Counted from the stretch's first letter, positions 16,809 to 25,924 are shown. The stretch: DNA of 64,000 nucleotides from Polyangiaceae bacterium (GCA_015075635.1 JABTUA010000002.1:744001-808000); one strand, 5' to 3'. Numbers and translations are program-made. The notes: generated from the sequence alone by a model not told the origin.

Positions 16809-17807
16809 ATGCTGCGCGCGCTCGGCCTGCTCTGGCTGGCGTTCTTCCAGACGCTCGCGGCGCGCCTGCGCGATGGCCCGCTCCGCCCCAGCTGGTCCTT
16901 CACGTTCCAGTGGATGGTGCGCTACCTGCGCGTCGACTGGGAGCGGACCGCCGACTGGGATTTTGCGCGGCTGCGCGAGGAGATGAACCGGCGACCGTAT
17001 CCGAAGAAGCTCGTCCGTCTCGTTGACCTCCGCGACGAGGTGCTGGGCGGAGTGCCGGCGGTGGTCTTCGCGCCGCGCACGCCGCCGCGGGCGGGCGCGA
17101 TCTTGTTCTTCCATGGGGGCTCGTACGTGTACGGCTCCGCTCGGACGACTCACGCGGAGCTCTTGGCAGGGCTGGCCAAAGACACCGGCGTGGAGGTCTT
17201 CGGGCTCGAGTATCGACTGGCACCCGAGCACCCGTACCCCGCGCAGCTCGAGGACGCCCTCGCGGCCTTCGACGCGCTGGTTGCGCGCGGCATCGCGCCC
17301 GAGAGGATAGTGCTCGCTGGGGACTCGGCTGGAGGCAACCTCGCCATCGTGGCGCAGATTGCGCTCAGGGACCGCGGCGGAGCCCGCGCCCGAGCGCTCG
17401 CGTTGCTCTCGCCGTGGGCCGACCTGAGCATGCCCGGGGACTCGTTCCGGACGAACGAGCGCTTCGATTTCGGGCGTCGGCAGGAGCTGGTTCGGCAGGC
17501 GGCCGCCTTCGCCGGCGACGTGCCGCTCGACGATCCGCGCCTCTCGCCGGTCCACGCGCGCCTCGACGGGCTCGGACCCGTGTTCGTCTCGGTCGGCGGC
17601 TGCGAGACCCCGAAGGACGACATCCTGGCGCTGGTGGACGCGCTCCGGCGCGCGGGCGTCGAGACTCGCGTCCACGAGGCGAGCGACATGCCGCACAACC
17701 CCGCCGTGTTCGCGGCCTACCACCCGAGCGGGCGCGAGGCGTTCGAGGCGCTGGTGGAGCTCGTCCGCGGGGAGCTGCCCGAGCTCAAGGAGGACAGGCC
17801 GACGTGA
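16809..17807 (+). CDS. HSL-family alpha/beta-hydrolase (esterase/lipase)
   Basis: 332 residues. Hormone-sensitive-lipase family marks are HGGSYVYG (102-109, oxyanion hole) and GDSAGGN (171-177, nucleophile Ser173). YRLAPEHPYPAQLEDA lies between them. The acid is probably in CETPKDD and the His in DMPHN. Such enzymes hydrolyse short to medium acyl esters. An N-terminal hydrophobic segment (LGLLWLAFFQTLAARL) may tether it to the membrane. The TGA-to-end overlap of 23 bp is with the convergent beta-helix lipoprotein. Confidence 0.88.
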   Translation: MLRALGLLWLAFFQTLAARLRDGPLRPSWSFTFQWMVRYLRVDWERTADWDFARLREEMNRRPYPKKLVRLVDLRDEVLGGVPAVVFAPRTPPRAGAILFFHGGSYVYGSARTTHAELLAGLAKDTGVEVFGLEYRLAPEHPYPAQLEDALAAFDALVARGIAPERIVLAGDSAGGNLAIVAQIALRDRGGARARALALLSPWADLSMPGDSFRTNERFDFGRRQELVRQAAAFAGDVPLDDPRLSPVHARLDGLGPVFVSVGGCETPKDDILALVDALRRAGVETRVHEASDMPHNPAVFAAYHPSGREAFEALVELVRGELPELKEDRPT

Positions 17808-19311
17808 GCAGGAGCACGTCGAAGCGCTTGCCCGGCTGCTCCGCCGCGGTGATCGCGCCGGGCAGCCCGATGGGCTGCGCCACCTTGGGCGCGACCATCG
17901 GCAAGCTCAGGGGCTTCCCGTCGAAGGTCCCGGACAGCGCGGGAGCGCCGAACACGTCCTGCACGCTGCGAAGCTCGTAGCTGGCGCCGATCGGCACGAC
18001 GCTGGTCACGTCCAGCTCGACGCTGTCGGCCTGATCCCAATTGTAGACGATGACGTGAGCGCGGCCCGGCTGGTGAGGATTCGGACGCACCACGACCTTG
18101 GCGCCGCTGGGAGCGTTGGTCAGATAGGTGTTGTTCGGGTGGCTCGCGGTCGTGACCCCGCTGACGTCGCCGATGAACGTGTTGCCGGTCATCGTGACGC
18201 TCTGCCAGGAAGGCTGAAAGATCGTCTGCCCGACGATGTAGTTGTCCTCGAGCTTCACATCCTCGTTGGGCGCGTCCCAGCCGAGGCGGAGGCTCCGCTC
18301 GCCCAGCCCCTGGGCCCAACCGTAGTTCTCTCGAAGCTCGAGCCGCGACACCGGGTGCGTGCCGTTGTGGCCCACTAGACAGCCGTCGTAGTACTTGCTC
18401 TCCGCGGCGCCCGCGCTCTCGGGGATGGCCGACGCGGCGCCGTTTCCGAACCAGACGTTACCGGCGAGCTCGTAGCCCTGGGCGAAGTAGGTGTCGCTGT
18501 CGGAGTAGGCGTGCACGCCGAAGCCGAACGCGTTGAACAGCACGTTGTCACGGACGTGCTTCGTGCCGTCTCGGTTCTGCAGATACAGGTGATGTCCGTG
18601 GGAACGATCGACGTCGTCCCAGCCGTTGTTGTAGAGGATGTTACCGGCCACCTCGAGCTCCAGGGCGAACTCGGGGTTCTGAGCACCGGCGCTGTTGCAG
18701 ATGATCCCGGTCCCCACGTCGTGCACGATCAGGTTCACCAGCTTCGCGTGCTGGGCCTCCACGTAGATACCGCTCGGCCGCGAGCTCTGGCGGTCGGTCT
18801 TGCTGTTGGTGATCTCCAGGTCCCGGATGACCACCCACTGTTTGTAGACCTGTAGGGTCGGCTCCGTGGAGCTCTGCCCGTCGAGCACCGCCCACTCGCC
18901 GGGCGCGCTCCGGAGCGTAATGGGCGCCCCGCTCTGGCCCGCGAGCTTGCTGACGAAGCCGCCGCTGTAGACGCCGCCATGGACCAGCACCGTGTCGCCG
19001 GGCAAGACCGCTGCGGGGCCGAGCAGCGCGGTGGGCAGATCCCATGGGTCGCCCGCGCTACCGTCGCCGCCGGTCGTGCCGCTGGTCGCGACGTGAAACA
19101 CCTTGCCGCCCGATGCGCCGCCGGCTCCGGCGCAGCTCGGGATGGGTGTGCCGCCGCCGCCGCCGCTGCCGCCGCCGGTCGCGCCGCTGCCGCCGCTGCC
19201 GCCGCTGGACTGGGTCCCCCCACCGCCGCTCGAGCTGCCGCCACTCGAGTCGCTCTCGCCACAGCCGAGCAGGCAGCAGGCGGCGAACGCCGGCCACAGT
19301 CGCGTGAACAT
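17785..19311 (-). CDS. Lipoprotein with parallel beta-helix domain
   Basis: 508 residues. A signal peptide ends in the lipobox LLGC-G, followed by a Gly/Ser spacer (residues 20-60) and then repeated short strands with Asn ladders (GNILYNNGWDD, RDNVLFNAFGFG, LAGNVWFGNG, LEDNYIVGQ, MTGNTFIGD). These are typical of right-handed beta-helix proteins such as pectate-lyase-like and alginate-epimerase-like folds. The opening HVATSGTTGGDGSAGDPWDLPTAL is a common start of this class, and a C-terminal beta-sandwich seems to follow. It may bind or cleave a polysaccharide, but no catalytic set is clear. The beta-helix lipoprotein at 60843 has the same plan. Confidence 0.8.
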   Translation of the reverse strand: MFTRLWPAFAACCLLGCGESDSSGGSSSGGGGTQSSGGSGGSGATGGGSGGGGGTPIPSCAGAGGASGGKVFHVATSGTTGGDGSAGDPWDLPTALLGPAAVLPGDTVLVHGGVYSGGFVSKLAGQSGAPITLRSAPGEWAVLDGQSSTEPTLQVYKQWVVIRDLEITNSKTDRQSSRPSGIYVEAQHAKLVNLIVHDVGTGIICNSAGAQNPEFALELEVAGNILYNNGWDDVDRSHGHHLYLQNRDGTKHVRDNVLFNAFGFGVHAYSDSDTYFAQGYELAGNVWFGNGAASAIPESAGAAESKYYDGCLVGHNGTHPVSRLELRENYGWAQGLGERSLRLGWDAPNEDVKLEDNYIVGQTIFQPSWQSVTMTGNTFIGDVSGVTTASHPNNTYLTNAPSGAKVVVRPNPHQPGRAHVIVYNWDQADSVELDVTSVVPIGASYELRSVQDVFGAPALSGTFDGKPLSLPMVAPKVAQPIGLPGAITAAEQPGKRFDVLLLTSACPP

Positions 19312-19336
19312 CCCGCGATGATACGCCGTTCTGCGC

Positions 19337-20035
19337 TCAGTGGTAGGTGATGGCCGCGCCGATGCTCGGGTAGAAGTAGCGGTAGGTCACGTCGGTCTTC
19401 GTGCTGAGCATCGAGTAGAGGATGCGCGCGAACGGACCCACGCTCCACTCGTCGGCGATCCAGAAGTCGTAACCGGCGCCGAAGCCGAAGAAGAACCCCG
19501 TCGGGTCGTTGCCGGAGCTGGCCCCCGAGGCCGACACGAAGTCCAGGCCGGCGAAGCCTGCCAGGCCTTGCAGGTGCAGGCCCTCGCGAGGATCCAGGTA
19601 GTAGTTCCCGAACGCCGCGGCACCGGCGAAGAGCAGCGACCCTTCGAGATCCCGACTGGTGACGCCGTCGTCTACCCCAGGCCGATTCGTGCGGCCCGTG
19701 ATCAAGGCGCCGCCGACCACTAGCCCGGGCATCAGCGTGCCCCCGAAGAGGAGATCCAGGCCGCCCTGGAGGCCGCTGTACTCGATCTCTCGGGAAGCGT
19801 CGGCGGTCAGCATCAGGAGCCCCACGTTGAGCCCGCCGCGAAAGAAGAACCCGTCGTGGATCCGCGCGCCGCTCGTGCGGGAGGGCGCGGCTTCCACCGG
19901 CGCAGCCGGTCCCTCGGGCTCCGGCGTCGTCTCCTCATCGTCGATCGGCAGCGTGTCGCCCACCTCTTGCGCCAGCGCAGAACCCGCCAGCGCGGTCAGC
20001 AAGGTGACGACGACGACGACAGCGCCACTTCGCAT
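19337..20035 (-). CDS. Predicted outer-membrane beta-barrel protein
   Basis: 232 residues. A signal peptide (ending LAGSALAQ) is followed by an acidic linker (DEETTPEPEGP) and amphipathic strands (FFFRGGLNVGLLML, LQGGLDLLFGGTLMPG, GFFFGFGAGYDFW). The final segment is FYPSIGAAITYH. This suggests an eight- to ten-stranded barrel in the outer membrane. It has the same layout as the protein at 13800, including G-x-E-W-or-A-D-x-W-x-x-G in the last third. Function is unknown; the 36 bp gap to the LuxR-type genes does not prove co-transcription. Confidence 0.7.
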   Translation of the reverse strand: MRSGAVVVVVTLLTALAGSALAQEVGDTLPIDDEETTPEPEGPAAPVEAAPSRTSGARIHDGFFFRGGLNVGLLMLTADASREIEYSGLQGGLDLLFGGTLMPGLVVGGALITGRTNRPGVDDGVTSRDLEGSLLFAGAAAFGNYYLDPREGLHLQGLAGFAGLDFVSASGASSGNDPTGFFFGFGAGYDFWIADEWSVGPFARILYSMLSTKTDVTYRYFYPSIGAAITYH

Positions 20036-20071
20036 AGCGTTTTCAGCTATCGCACGCCGAAACGCACCCCG

Positions 20072-20443
20072 TCAACGATCGGGTCCATACGCCGGGCCTC
20101 GAGCGAGCAGGCGAGCCAGCTCGCTCTGGGTTCGGAGCCCCAGCTTCTGCATCGCCTGCCGGATGCGCCGGGAGACCGCCGACACCGACAAGCCCACCTC
20201 CACCGCGATCACCTTGAGCGGCGAGCCGCGGGCGCGGGCGGCGAGCATCTGCCACTCCGCACGGGAGATGAGCTCCTGGCCGCGGCGTCGCTCGGCGATC
20301 AGGTAACGCCTGCCATCGTGATCGAATTGATCGACCACGCTCCAGTCGCCCCGCACGAAGGACAACCAGGGCTCGAGCTCTTCCTCTGCTCGCTCCGAGC
20401 ACAACGCGGCAAACGCCACTCGCCTCAACTCGTCTGGGCTCAT
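20072..20443 (-). CDS. LuxR-type HTH regulator, short
   Basis: 123 residues. The C-terminal helix-turn-helix reads SPLKVIAVEVGLSVSAVSRRIRQAMQKLGL, a GerE/LuxR-type DNA-binding domain of the kind used by sigma-70 region 4 relatives. The N-terminal 50 residues are not a receiver or autoinducer-binding domain and carry an ERRRGQELISRAEW junction. The ATG overlaps the TGA of the upstream HTH gene (ATGA at 20443-20440), so the two regulators are translated together and may heterodimerise. The target is unknown. Confidence 0.72.
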   Translation of the reverse strand: MSPDELRRVAFAALCSERAEEELEPWLSFVRGDWSVVDQFDHDGRRYLIAERRRGQELISRAEWQMLAARARGSPLKVIAVEVGLSVSAVSRRIRQAMQKLGLRTQSELARLLARGPAYGPDR

Positions 20444-20793
20444 CGGGCCTCTTCGGGGAGCTCGTCACCGAGCTCGACGGCGGCGCAGCGCAGCGCGAGT
20501 GTGCTGCGGGAGAAGACTCCGGCCTTCCTGAAGATCGAGGCGAGCTGATTCGCAACCGTCCGGGGCGAGCTGCCGCGCGCGCGGGCGACTTGGGCATTCG
20601 AGGCCCCCGCGAGCACGAGCCGGAGGACGTCGTGCTCGGCTGCCGTCAGCGTGGGCAGCGCGCTACCGCGATGCAGCGGGAAGCTCATGACCAGGACGTT
20701 GCGTTCGTCGAGCTCGAGCCGACAACCCCTGAGGCCGACCGGCGCCGGACAAGGCGGCACCCACTCCTCCGCGTGATCCCCGTGTCGCGCCAT
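20440..20793 (-). CDS. LuxR-type HTH regulator, partner of the downstream gene
   Basis: 117 residues from ATG 20793; an ATG eight codons upstream (20817) is equally possible. The helix-turn-helix is LTAAEHDVLRLVLAGASNAQVARARGSSPRTVANQLASIFRKAG, a clear LuxR/GerE domain with the T-V-x-N-Q-L recognition helix. The N-terminal part has a CxLELDERNVLVMSFPL beta segment of unknown type. It is first in the two-gene unit. GC-rich sequence from 20794 to 21004 upstream has no recognisable gene. Confidence 0.7.
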   Translation of the reverse strand: MARHGDHAEEWVPPCPAPVGLRGCRLELDERNVLVMSFPLHRGSALPTLTAAEHDVLRLVLAGASNAQVARARGSSPRTVANQLASIFRKAGVFSRSTLALRCAAVELGDELPEEAR

Positions 20794-21004
20794 GCCCGCG
20801 CACGATGCAATGGGCATGCCGGCGGTCGGTGGCACACCGAGCGGGCTCGAGGCGACTGCGTTTGCGACGCACAGGCGTGTTTGCCACCCCGCTGTGGTGG
20901 TTCGGAAACGGGCGAAAACTGACCAAGCGGCGACGCACCCGCCGCCCAGGTGTGCCACCCCGCGCACAGGCGCGCGGCGACGCGCACGAGCCCGCTGGGA
21001 CGGC

Positions 21005-22399
21005 TCACTTCTCCCGCGCGCAGACGCGCTGGCCCAGGTCGCCCCGGGGCGTCGGCCAGTAGGCGCAGCGCGGCGGCCTGCCTCCGCCGCTGGAGTAGGC
21101 GTGGACGCGCCCATCGATGGCGACCGTCAGCGCCCCCGCGGCGTTCGAGAGCAACCAGTAGCTCGGGGTCCTCCCGGCCAGCGGGAGCGGGATCTGCCAG
21201 GCGAGCTCTCCGTTCAGGCCGATGGCTGCGAGGTGCAGCGGGCTCCCCGGCTCGACCTTCGCCGTCGTCGTCACGAACAGGTGCCCGCGATCGTCCAGCA
21301 CCGGTCCTCCCACGATCTGCTCGTCCAGCGTCGCGCTCCACTCGCTGTTGCCTTCGGGCGAGAAGCGGCCCAGCAAGTTGAAGGTCATCGTGGAAACCCC
21401 CGGCTCCAGGTGCTGGCCACCGACGACGTAGAGGGTGCCCTCGGCGTCGATCACCGTGGGACCGTCCCAGGAGATGAACGTGGGTCCCCCGCCGACGAAC
21501 GAGTTGCGAGGCGTGCCGTCGAGGTCGAGGATCCACATGCCTCGTCCGGTGATGAAATCCGGGCCTGCCGCGAGGAATTGACCGATGCCGAAGCTCGGGA
21601 GCACCGTGTCGAACACGGCCTTCCCGCTCTTGGTGAACGCCCGGATCGGCTCGCCGTTGCCCGAGCCCGTGCCACCCGCGAGCACGACGTGCCCGGCCGC
21701 GTCGAGGGCGAGCTGCTGGGCGCCGAGCGGATAGCCGGCCCCGCCCAGGTAGTGCTCGACCTTCGCCACCGGGTGCATCTGACCCGTCACGCTCACGGAC
21801 ACGATGAACACGTCGAGATCGTTCGCGACCAAGCTGAACACGGTGCCCTGAGCGTCCGCGGCGGTGAAGCCCATGCCCACCACCTTGCCGGGCGGCACCC
21901 CGAGCCCGCCGCCCTGGGCGAAGCCCGCGAGGTCGGCGATGAACGCGGGCTCACCGGTGTCCAGGTGGAGGGCCACGATGTTCCCGATGCCGACGAGCAG
22001 CAACCGGCCGCCCGCCACCATCACTTGGGGCACGTAGCCCGAGGCGGCGATCGAGTGAGAGACGTCGGCTTGCCAGCGCAGCGCGCCACAGGCGTCGAGA
22101 GCGTAGACCGTCTTCACGTAGAGCGCGCTCTCTGCACCCAAGTAGTAGGTCGAGCCGGCTTCGTCGGCGGCCACGGGACCGAGCAACGAGAGCTCGCCGA
22201 CGGGCAGCGCTCTGCTCCAGACCTCTGCTCCGGCGGGCGCTGCAGCGATGCTCTCGGCGCAGGCCAGGGGGATGCTCGGCGCAGCGCAGGGGTCTGCCGA
22301 GCCGCCCGTACCCGAGTCGCTCGGGAGCGCGCTGCGCGAGCCGCAGGCGCTCACCAGGACCCACACCACGGCGGTTCCGAGCCGCGCGACGCACGTCAT
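21005..22399 (-). CDS. Beta-propeller-like lipoprotein
   Basis: 464 residues from ATG 22399, chosen because it opens a lipoprotein signal (MTCVARLG, hydrophobic, lipobox VSAC-G). The mature part consists of repeated four-strand blades with the pattern DxxGxxY/HVxG and W-x-A-x-L. Examples are GPVAADEAGSTYYLG, QLALDAAGHVVLAGG, PTVIDAEGTLYVVGG and GPVLDDRGHLFVTTT, which are the hallmarks of PQQ-like or NHL-like propellers. A Cys near the middle (DACGALRW) may pair with one near the C-terminus. It probably scaffolds surface interactions. No enzymatic residues are evident. Confidence 0.72.
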   Translation of the reverse strand: MTCVARLGTAVVWVLVSACGSRSALPSDSGTGGSADPCAAPSIPLACAESIAAAPAGAEVWSRALPVGELSLLGPVAADEAGSTYYLGAESALYVKTVYALDACGALRWQADVSHSIAASGYVPQVMVAGGRLLLVGIGNIVALHLDTGEPAFIADLAGFAQGGGLGVPPGKVVGMGFTAADAQGTVFSLVANDLDVFIVSVSVTGQMHPVAKVEHYLGGAGYPLGAQQLALDAAGHVVLAGGTGSGNGEPIRAFTKSGKAVFDTVLPSFGIGQFLAAGPDFITGRGMWILDLDGTPRNSFVGGGPTFISWDGPTVIDAEGTLYVVGGQHLEPGVSTMTFNLLGRFSPEGNSEWSATLDEQIVGGPVLDDRGHLFVTTTAKVEPGSPLHLAAIGLNGELAWQIPLPLAGRTPSYWLLSNAAGALTVAIDGRVHAYSSGGGRPPRCAYWPTPRGDLGQRVCAREK

Positions 22400-22568
22400 G
22401 GCGCTGACCCTAGCCCAGGTGCAGCGCCGGTGCCCCAGGGGCCATCGACCGTCCGCGGACGTTCGCGGGCGTTCGCGAGCAGCGGCGAGTTGCCGACGAG
22501 CTTCGCGGTCGGGTCGTATCGGCTCCGGCGCGGCGCTCGCGGAGGCGGACCCGGCGATACGATGGGCC

Positions 22569-23057
22569 TCAGTGTTCGTGATGCCCGTGGTCGGGCACTG
22601 CGATGGGGAACGAGGTCGGCACCTCTCCGGGTCGATTGAACGTGACCACGACCTTCGTGACCGGGACCTTCCCGAGCGGCCGTCCCTCCGCCACCCAGAA
22701 CGCGCCACGCGCGTCCGGGTCGAGGTCGAGCCGCTCCTGCTGAGCCCCGGGGCGTTCGAGCGTCATCGATACGGCGGCGAGCGTAGACGCCGGCAGGGGC
22801 TGTCGCGCCCCGTCGCTGAAGTGGACTTCGTGCCTGCCTGCCGAGTGGAGCACGGTCTCGAAGTGCAGATCGGCCGTCATGCTGATGATCCCGCCGTGGG
22901 CGGGGTCGTGGCTGCCGTGGACCACGGCAGGGGGCGTGTTCCCTCGCGGCTCTGGGCGCGACTCGGCGTCCTCCTTCGCGCACGCCGAGACCATCATCAA
23001 CAAGAGCGCGCTGGCGAGCCCGACTACAGCTCTCCTCGTTCGTACCTTGGTGCTCAT
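22569..23057 (-). CDS. Lipoprotein with HGG motif, metal-linked by resemblance
   Basis: 162 residues from ATG 23057. The lipobox is VSAC-A. The mature protein has VVHGSHDPAHGG near the start and ends PDHGHHEH, a histidine-rich tail suited to metal binding. Between them lies a beta-rich domain (LHFETVLHSAGRHEVHFSDG, VTKVVVTFN). Small lipoproteins with an H-G-G motif and a DHHFE-type strand often sit near metal-efflux pumps. No pump is present here, so the metal-handling role is inferred. The start gives a good signal sequence and the upstream region is otherwise noncoding. Confidence 0.65.
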   Translation of the reverse strand: MSTKVRTRRAVVGLASALLLMMVSACAKEDAESRPEPRGNTPPAVVHGSHDPAHGGIISMTADLHFETVLHSAGRHEVHFSDGARQPLPASTLAAVSMTLERPGAQQERLDLDPDARGAFWVAEGRPLGKVPVTKVVVTFNRPGEVPTSFPIAVPDHGHHEH

Positions 23058-23139
23058 TTGCTCGTTCCTCCTCCCCCGAGCAGACGCGCACCGACGGGAC
23101 ACATTACACGGGGTGGCAGCGCGATGGGCACGCCGTCGG

Positions 23140-24093
23140 TCAGGCTCCGATGCAAGCCGCGGCGATCTCACGGATGTGGGTGTCGTCGGTCCCGCAGCAC
23201 CCGCCCAAGACGCGGAGCTGCGGCAGCATGCCGACCAGTTCCTCGTACTCGGCGCCGAGCTCTCCGGGATCACCCGCGTCCAGGTCGGGCGACTCGTCCA
23301 ACTCTTCGTGGCTCCGGGTGGAGGCATTGGCACGGATCCCTTGGATCCGCGCCGTCCACCCCGCTCCTCCCTCGAGCGCGTGCGTGAAGTGAGTCGGGTG
23401 GGCGCAGTTGATCATGTAGTAGGCGACGCTCGCGTCCGTCGCTGCGTCCACAGCCTCCATCGCGCCCCGGAGCGTCTCGCCACTCGGCAGTGTGCCGTCC
23501 GTCTCGAGCGTGAACGAGACCACGTGCCGGACCTTTGCAGCACTTGCCGCGCGCGCGAAGCCGACGGCCTCGTTCACGTTCGTCATCGTGAAGGCGGAGA
23601 CGAGGTCGACGCCCGCGTCGCGGAGCACCTCGATCTGCTCCCGGTGGTAGCCTTCCGCCTGCTCGGGAGTCATCAGCTCGCCAGCCACGTAGCCGTCGCC
23701 TCGCGGCCCGACGCTGCCGCTGATCACGAGCGGCAGGTCGGCCGTCTCGTGAGCCGCGCGCAGCTCGCGCAGGAGCTCGACCCCAGCGGCGTTGAGCTCG
23801 CGCAGCTCGCGGCGCGAGATACCGAGCTTCTCCGCCCAGTCGGGGTTCGCCCGCCAGCTCGGCCCCTCGAGGACGAAGCCGGTGCCAGCCTGGCGCGCGA
23901 GCTCCAAGTAGCGTTCGTAGTAGGCGCGCAGGCGAGCCCGACCCTCCTCGACTCGGAGGAGGACGAACGCGGCGAAACAGGGCAGATCGAGCCCCTCGTG
24001 GAAGACGAGCGTCGTCTCGAGCCCGCCGTCGGTGAGGAAGCGGCGAGGCTGTTCGTGAGGCAGGATGGTGGTGCGGGTGATTGCTTGGTTCAT
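23140..24093 (-). CDS. Homocysteine S-methyltransferase family protein
   Basis: 317 residues from ATG 24093. The Zn-binding thiols are visible as GGCCGTDD near the C-terminus plus the MINCAHP cysteine, and the barrel opens with LTDGGLETTLVF. Strand GSVGPRGDGYV and MTNVNEAVGFARAA fit the Pfam S-methyltrans family, which moves a methyl group (from S-methylmethionine or similar) to homocysteine to make methionine. At 317 residues it is the stand-alone (MmuM-like) type rather than the large MetH. A longer reading would add 33 residues that overlap the upstream sequence. It lies 25 bp after the regulator stop. Confidence 0.85.
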   Translation of the reverse strand: MNQAITRTTILPHEQPRRFLTDGGLETTLVFHEGLDLPCFAAFVLLRVEEGRARLRAYYERYLELARQAGTGFVLEGPSWRANPDWAEKLGISRRELRELNAAGVELLRELRAAHETADLPLVISGSVGPRGDGYVAGELMTPEQAEGYHREQIEVLRDAGVDLVSAFTMTNVNEAVGFARAASAAKVRHVVSFTLETDGTLPSGETLRGAMEAVDAATDASVAYYMINCAHPTHFTHALEGGAGWTARIQGIRANASTRSHEELDESPDLDAGDPGELGAEYEELVGMLPQLRVLGGCCGTDDTHIREIAAACIGA

Positions 24094-24118
24094 GCCCGAA
24101 TGGGCGTGAGGGCCGGCC

Positions 24119-25924
24119 TCACATCGTGAGGCGCCACCGAACCTCGCGCTCGGGGTCGTAGGCGCAGAAGGTCCCGGTCCGCACGGAGACACCCAAATGC
24201 CGGCCGAGCTCGGGGTGCGCCTCGGCGATCTTCTTGAGTGCGCTACGTACTCTCCAGGTCACCGCCGTCCGGGCCTTTTCCACCGGGTCGCCCAGCTTCC
24301 GAGCTCGCCCCCCGAGCCCCAGGGCGGCCACGAGCTGGTCAGTGACCTGCTCGAGCTCAGCTCGGGCCTTTCCGAGGCGTCCTAGGTCGTGCTTGGCCTC
24401 GGAGTCGGCGATCTCGTCCTCGAGCTCCTGGATGCGGCGCTGGCACGCGGCGCGGGCGCGGCCATCCATCGCCGCGCCCCCATCGCCTTCGTGAACGCGC
24501 CCGGCGATCTCCATCACGTGGAAGCGCTGGCCGGGGGACGAGAGCAACAGGCCGAGGTCGCGGCAGCCCTTCATGTCCCTGATCTGCGCCGTCTTGCCGG
24601 CGAACGTGAGGCTCCAGGTGCCCGCGGCCGGATCGAGCGCAAACGCCGCCGCCTCGGTCGACCTGGCAGGAAGGTACGCGCCCTCTCGTGGTGCGGACGT
24701 GAGGCCGGCCTTGCGCAGGCCGTCGGCCAGGTAGGCCGCGTCCTCGGGGCGAGCGAAAGGGTTCACGTGCAACAGGTACGCGAGCGGCTCGTCCGGGTCG
24801 GGGACGCGCCCGAACGTGATCTTCTGCTGGAAGATGCCGAGGAACTGCGCGAAATGGCGCCGGGCCGCCGCCATCTCGTCCAGATGCGCGTACGCCGCAG
24901 CGATGTACGCCGACTGATCGACGATCAGGTTGGGCGGCGCTCTCTCGACCAGCGCCAGCGCGTCCTTCGGGCGCCGCGCGACGAAGTACGGGATGGCTCC
25001 GTAGACGCAGTAGACCTCGTCGTGAAGCGGGTTCAGGCGGAACGCCTTCTCGGTCATGGCGATCCCCGTCTCGGGCTCGCCGAGATACGCGTACCAGAAG
25101 CCGACCTGGGCGAGACAGTCGGCGTCGTTCGGGCACAGCGCGATGGCCCGCTCGAGGTGGCGGCGCGCTGGCGCGTACTGGCGCCGGTAGACCAGGACGC
25201 GCCCGAGAACGGAGTGGGCGAGGTGATCGGTGTCGTCGAGGTCCACCGCCTTCTTCGCGTACTCGAACGCGAGCCGCTCGCTCGTCTCCCATTCCGACCA
25301 GAGCTGGCAGCTCCACTCGTTGAAGTGGCTGAGCGAGAGGCCGAGGTAGCCCCGCGCATAGCTCGGGTCGAGCGTGAGCACGCGCTCGAACAGGTCGCGC
25401 GCTTCGGCGTCCGCAGTGATCGTTCCCTGCGCCAGACAGGCGCGACCGCGGAGCCAGCAGTCGTAGGCCTCGAGGGTGGTGACGGGGCGCGCTTTCGCGC
25501 GGACGAGACGCGAACGGTGGATGTGACCCTTCAGGTGATTGGCCACGCGAGCGGCGACGTCGTCCTGCACGGCGAAGAGCTCTCGCAACGGGACGTCGTA
25601 CCGCTGACTCCAGAGCTGCACTCCGGACGGGACCTCGATCAGGTCGGCTCGGACGCGCAGTGACGACGGGCTCGGGACGATCGCGCTGTCGAGCAGATGA
25701 GTGACGCCGAAACGCGCGGCGAGTCGCTCGGGGTGGAGCTCCTCCTTCGTCAGCGCGAGCGAAGTCCGCGCGGAGAGCACCTCGAACTCGGGGAACCTCG
25801 CGAGCTCGGCGATCACGTCTTCGAGAAAGCCGTTCGCCAGGCGCACCGCCTCGGGATCGCCGGGCTGTTCGCGGACCGGCGCCACCGCGATCGAAGCCGC
25901 ACGGGGTTCTGTCGGGCTCGGCAT
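24119..25924 (-). CDS. TolB-like/TPR regulatory protein with C-terminal helical domain
   Basis: 601 residues. Residues about 10-150 resemble the TolB-like N-terminal domain found behind adenylate cyclases (IAVAPVREQ, LANGFLEDVIAEL, FGVTHLLDSAIV, WSQRYDVPLRELFAVQDDVA). Residues 165-400 are tetratricopeptide repeats. The C-terminal 140 residues begin with TWSLTFAGKTAQIRDMKGCRDLGLLL and end ELGRHLGVSVRTGTFCAYDPE, a domain I know mainly at the end of large AAA-ATPase/cyclase regulators. No cyclase or ATPase domain is attached here. ATG 25924 follows a GCGGAG site closely. Probable cytoplasmic signalling scaffold. Confidence 0.78.
   Translation of the reverse strand: MPSPTEPRAASIAVAPVREQPGDPEAVRLANGFLEDVIAELARFPEFEVLSARTSLALTKEELHPERLAARFGVTHLLDSAIVPSPSSLRVRADLIEVPSGVQLWSQRYDVPLRELFAVQDDVAARVANHLKGHIHRSRLVRAKARPVTTLEAYDCWLRGRACLAQGTITADAEARDLFERVLTLDPSYARGYLGLSLSHFNEWSCQLWSEWETSERLAFEYAKKAVDLDDTDHLAHSVLGRVLVYRRQYAPARRHLERAIALCPNDADCLAQVGFWYAYLGEPETGIAMTEKAFRLNPLHDEVYCVYGAIPYFVARRPKDALALVERAPPNLIVDQSAYIAAAYAHLDEMAAARRHFAQFLGIFQQKITFGRVPDPDEPLAYLLHVNPFARPEDAAYLADGLRKAGLTSAPREGAYLPARSTEAAAFALDPAAGTWSLTFAGKTAQIRDMKGCRDLGLLLSSPGQRFHVMEIAGRVHEGDGGAAMDGRARAACQRRIQELEDEIADSEAKHDLGRLGKARAELEQVTDQLVAALGLGGRARKLGDPVEKARTAVTWRVRSALKKIAEAHPELGRHLGVSVRTGTFCAYDPEREVRWRLTM

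Noticed and set aside
20794-21004. Possible gene in the GC-rich gap upstream of the LuxR-type pair
   Set aside because: Readings across it lack starts with ribosome sites or any motif; they extend real genes into noncoding sequence.
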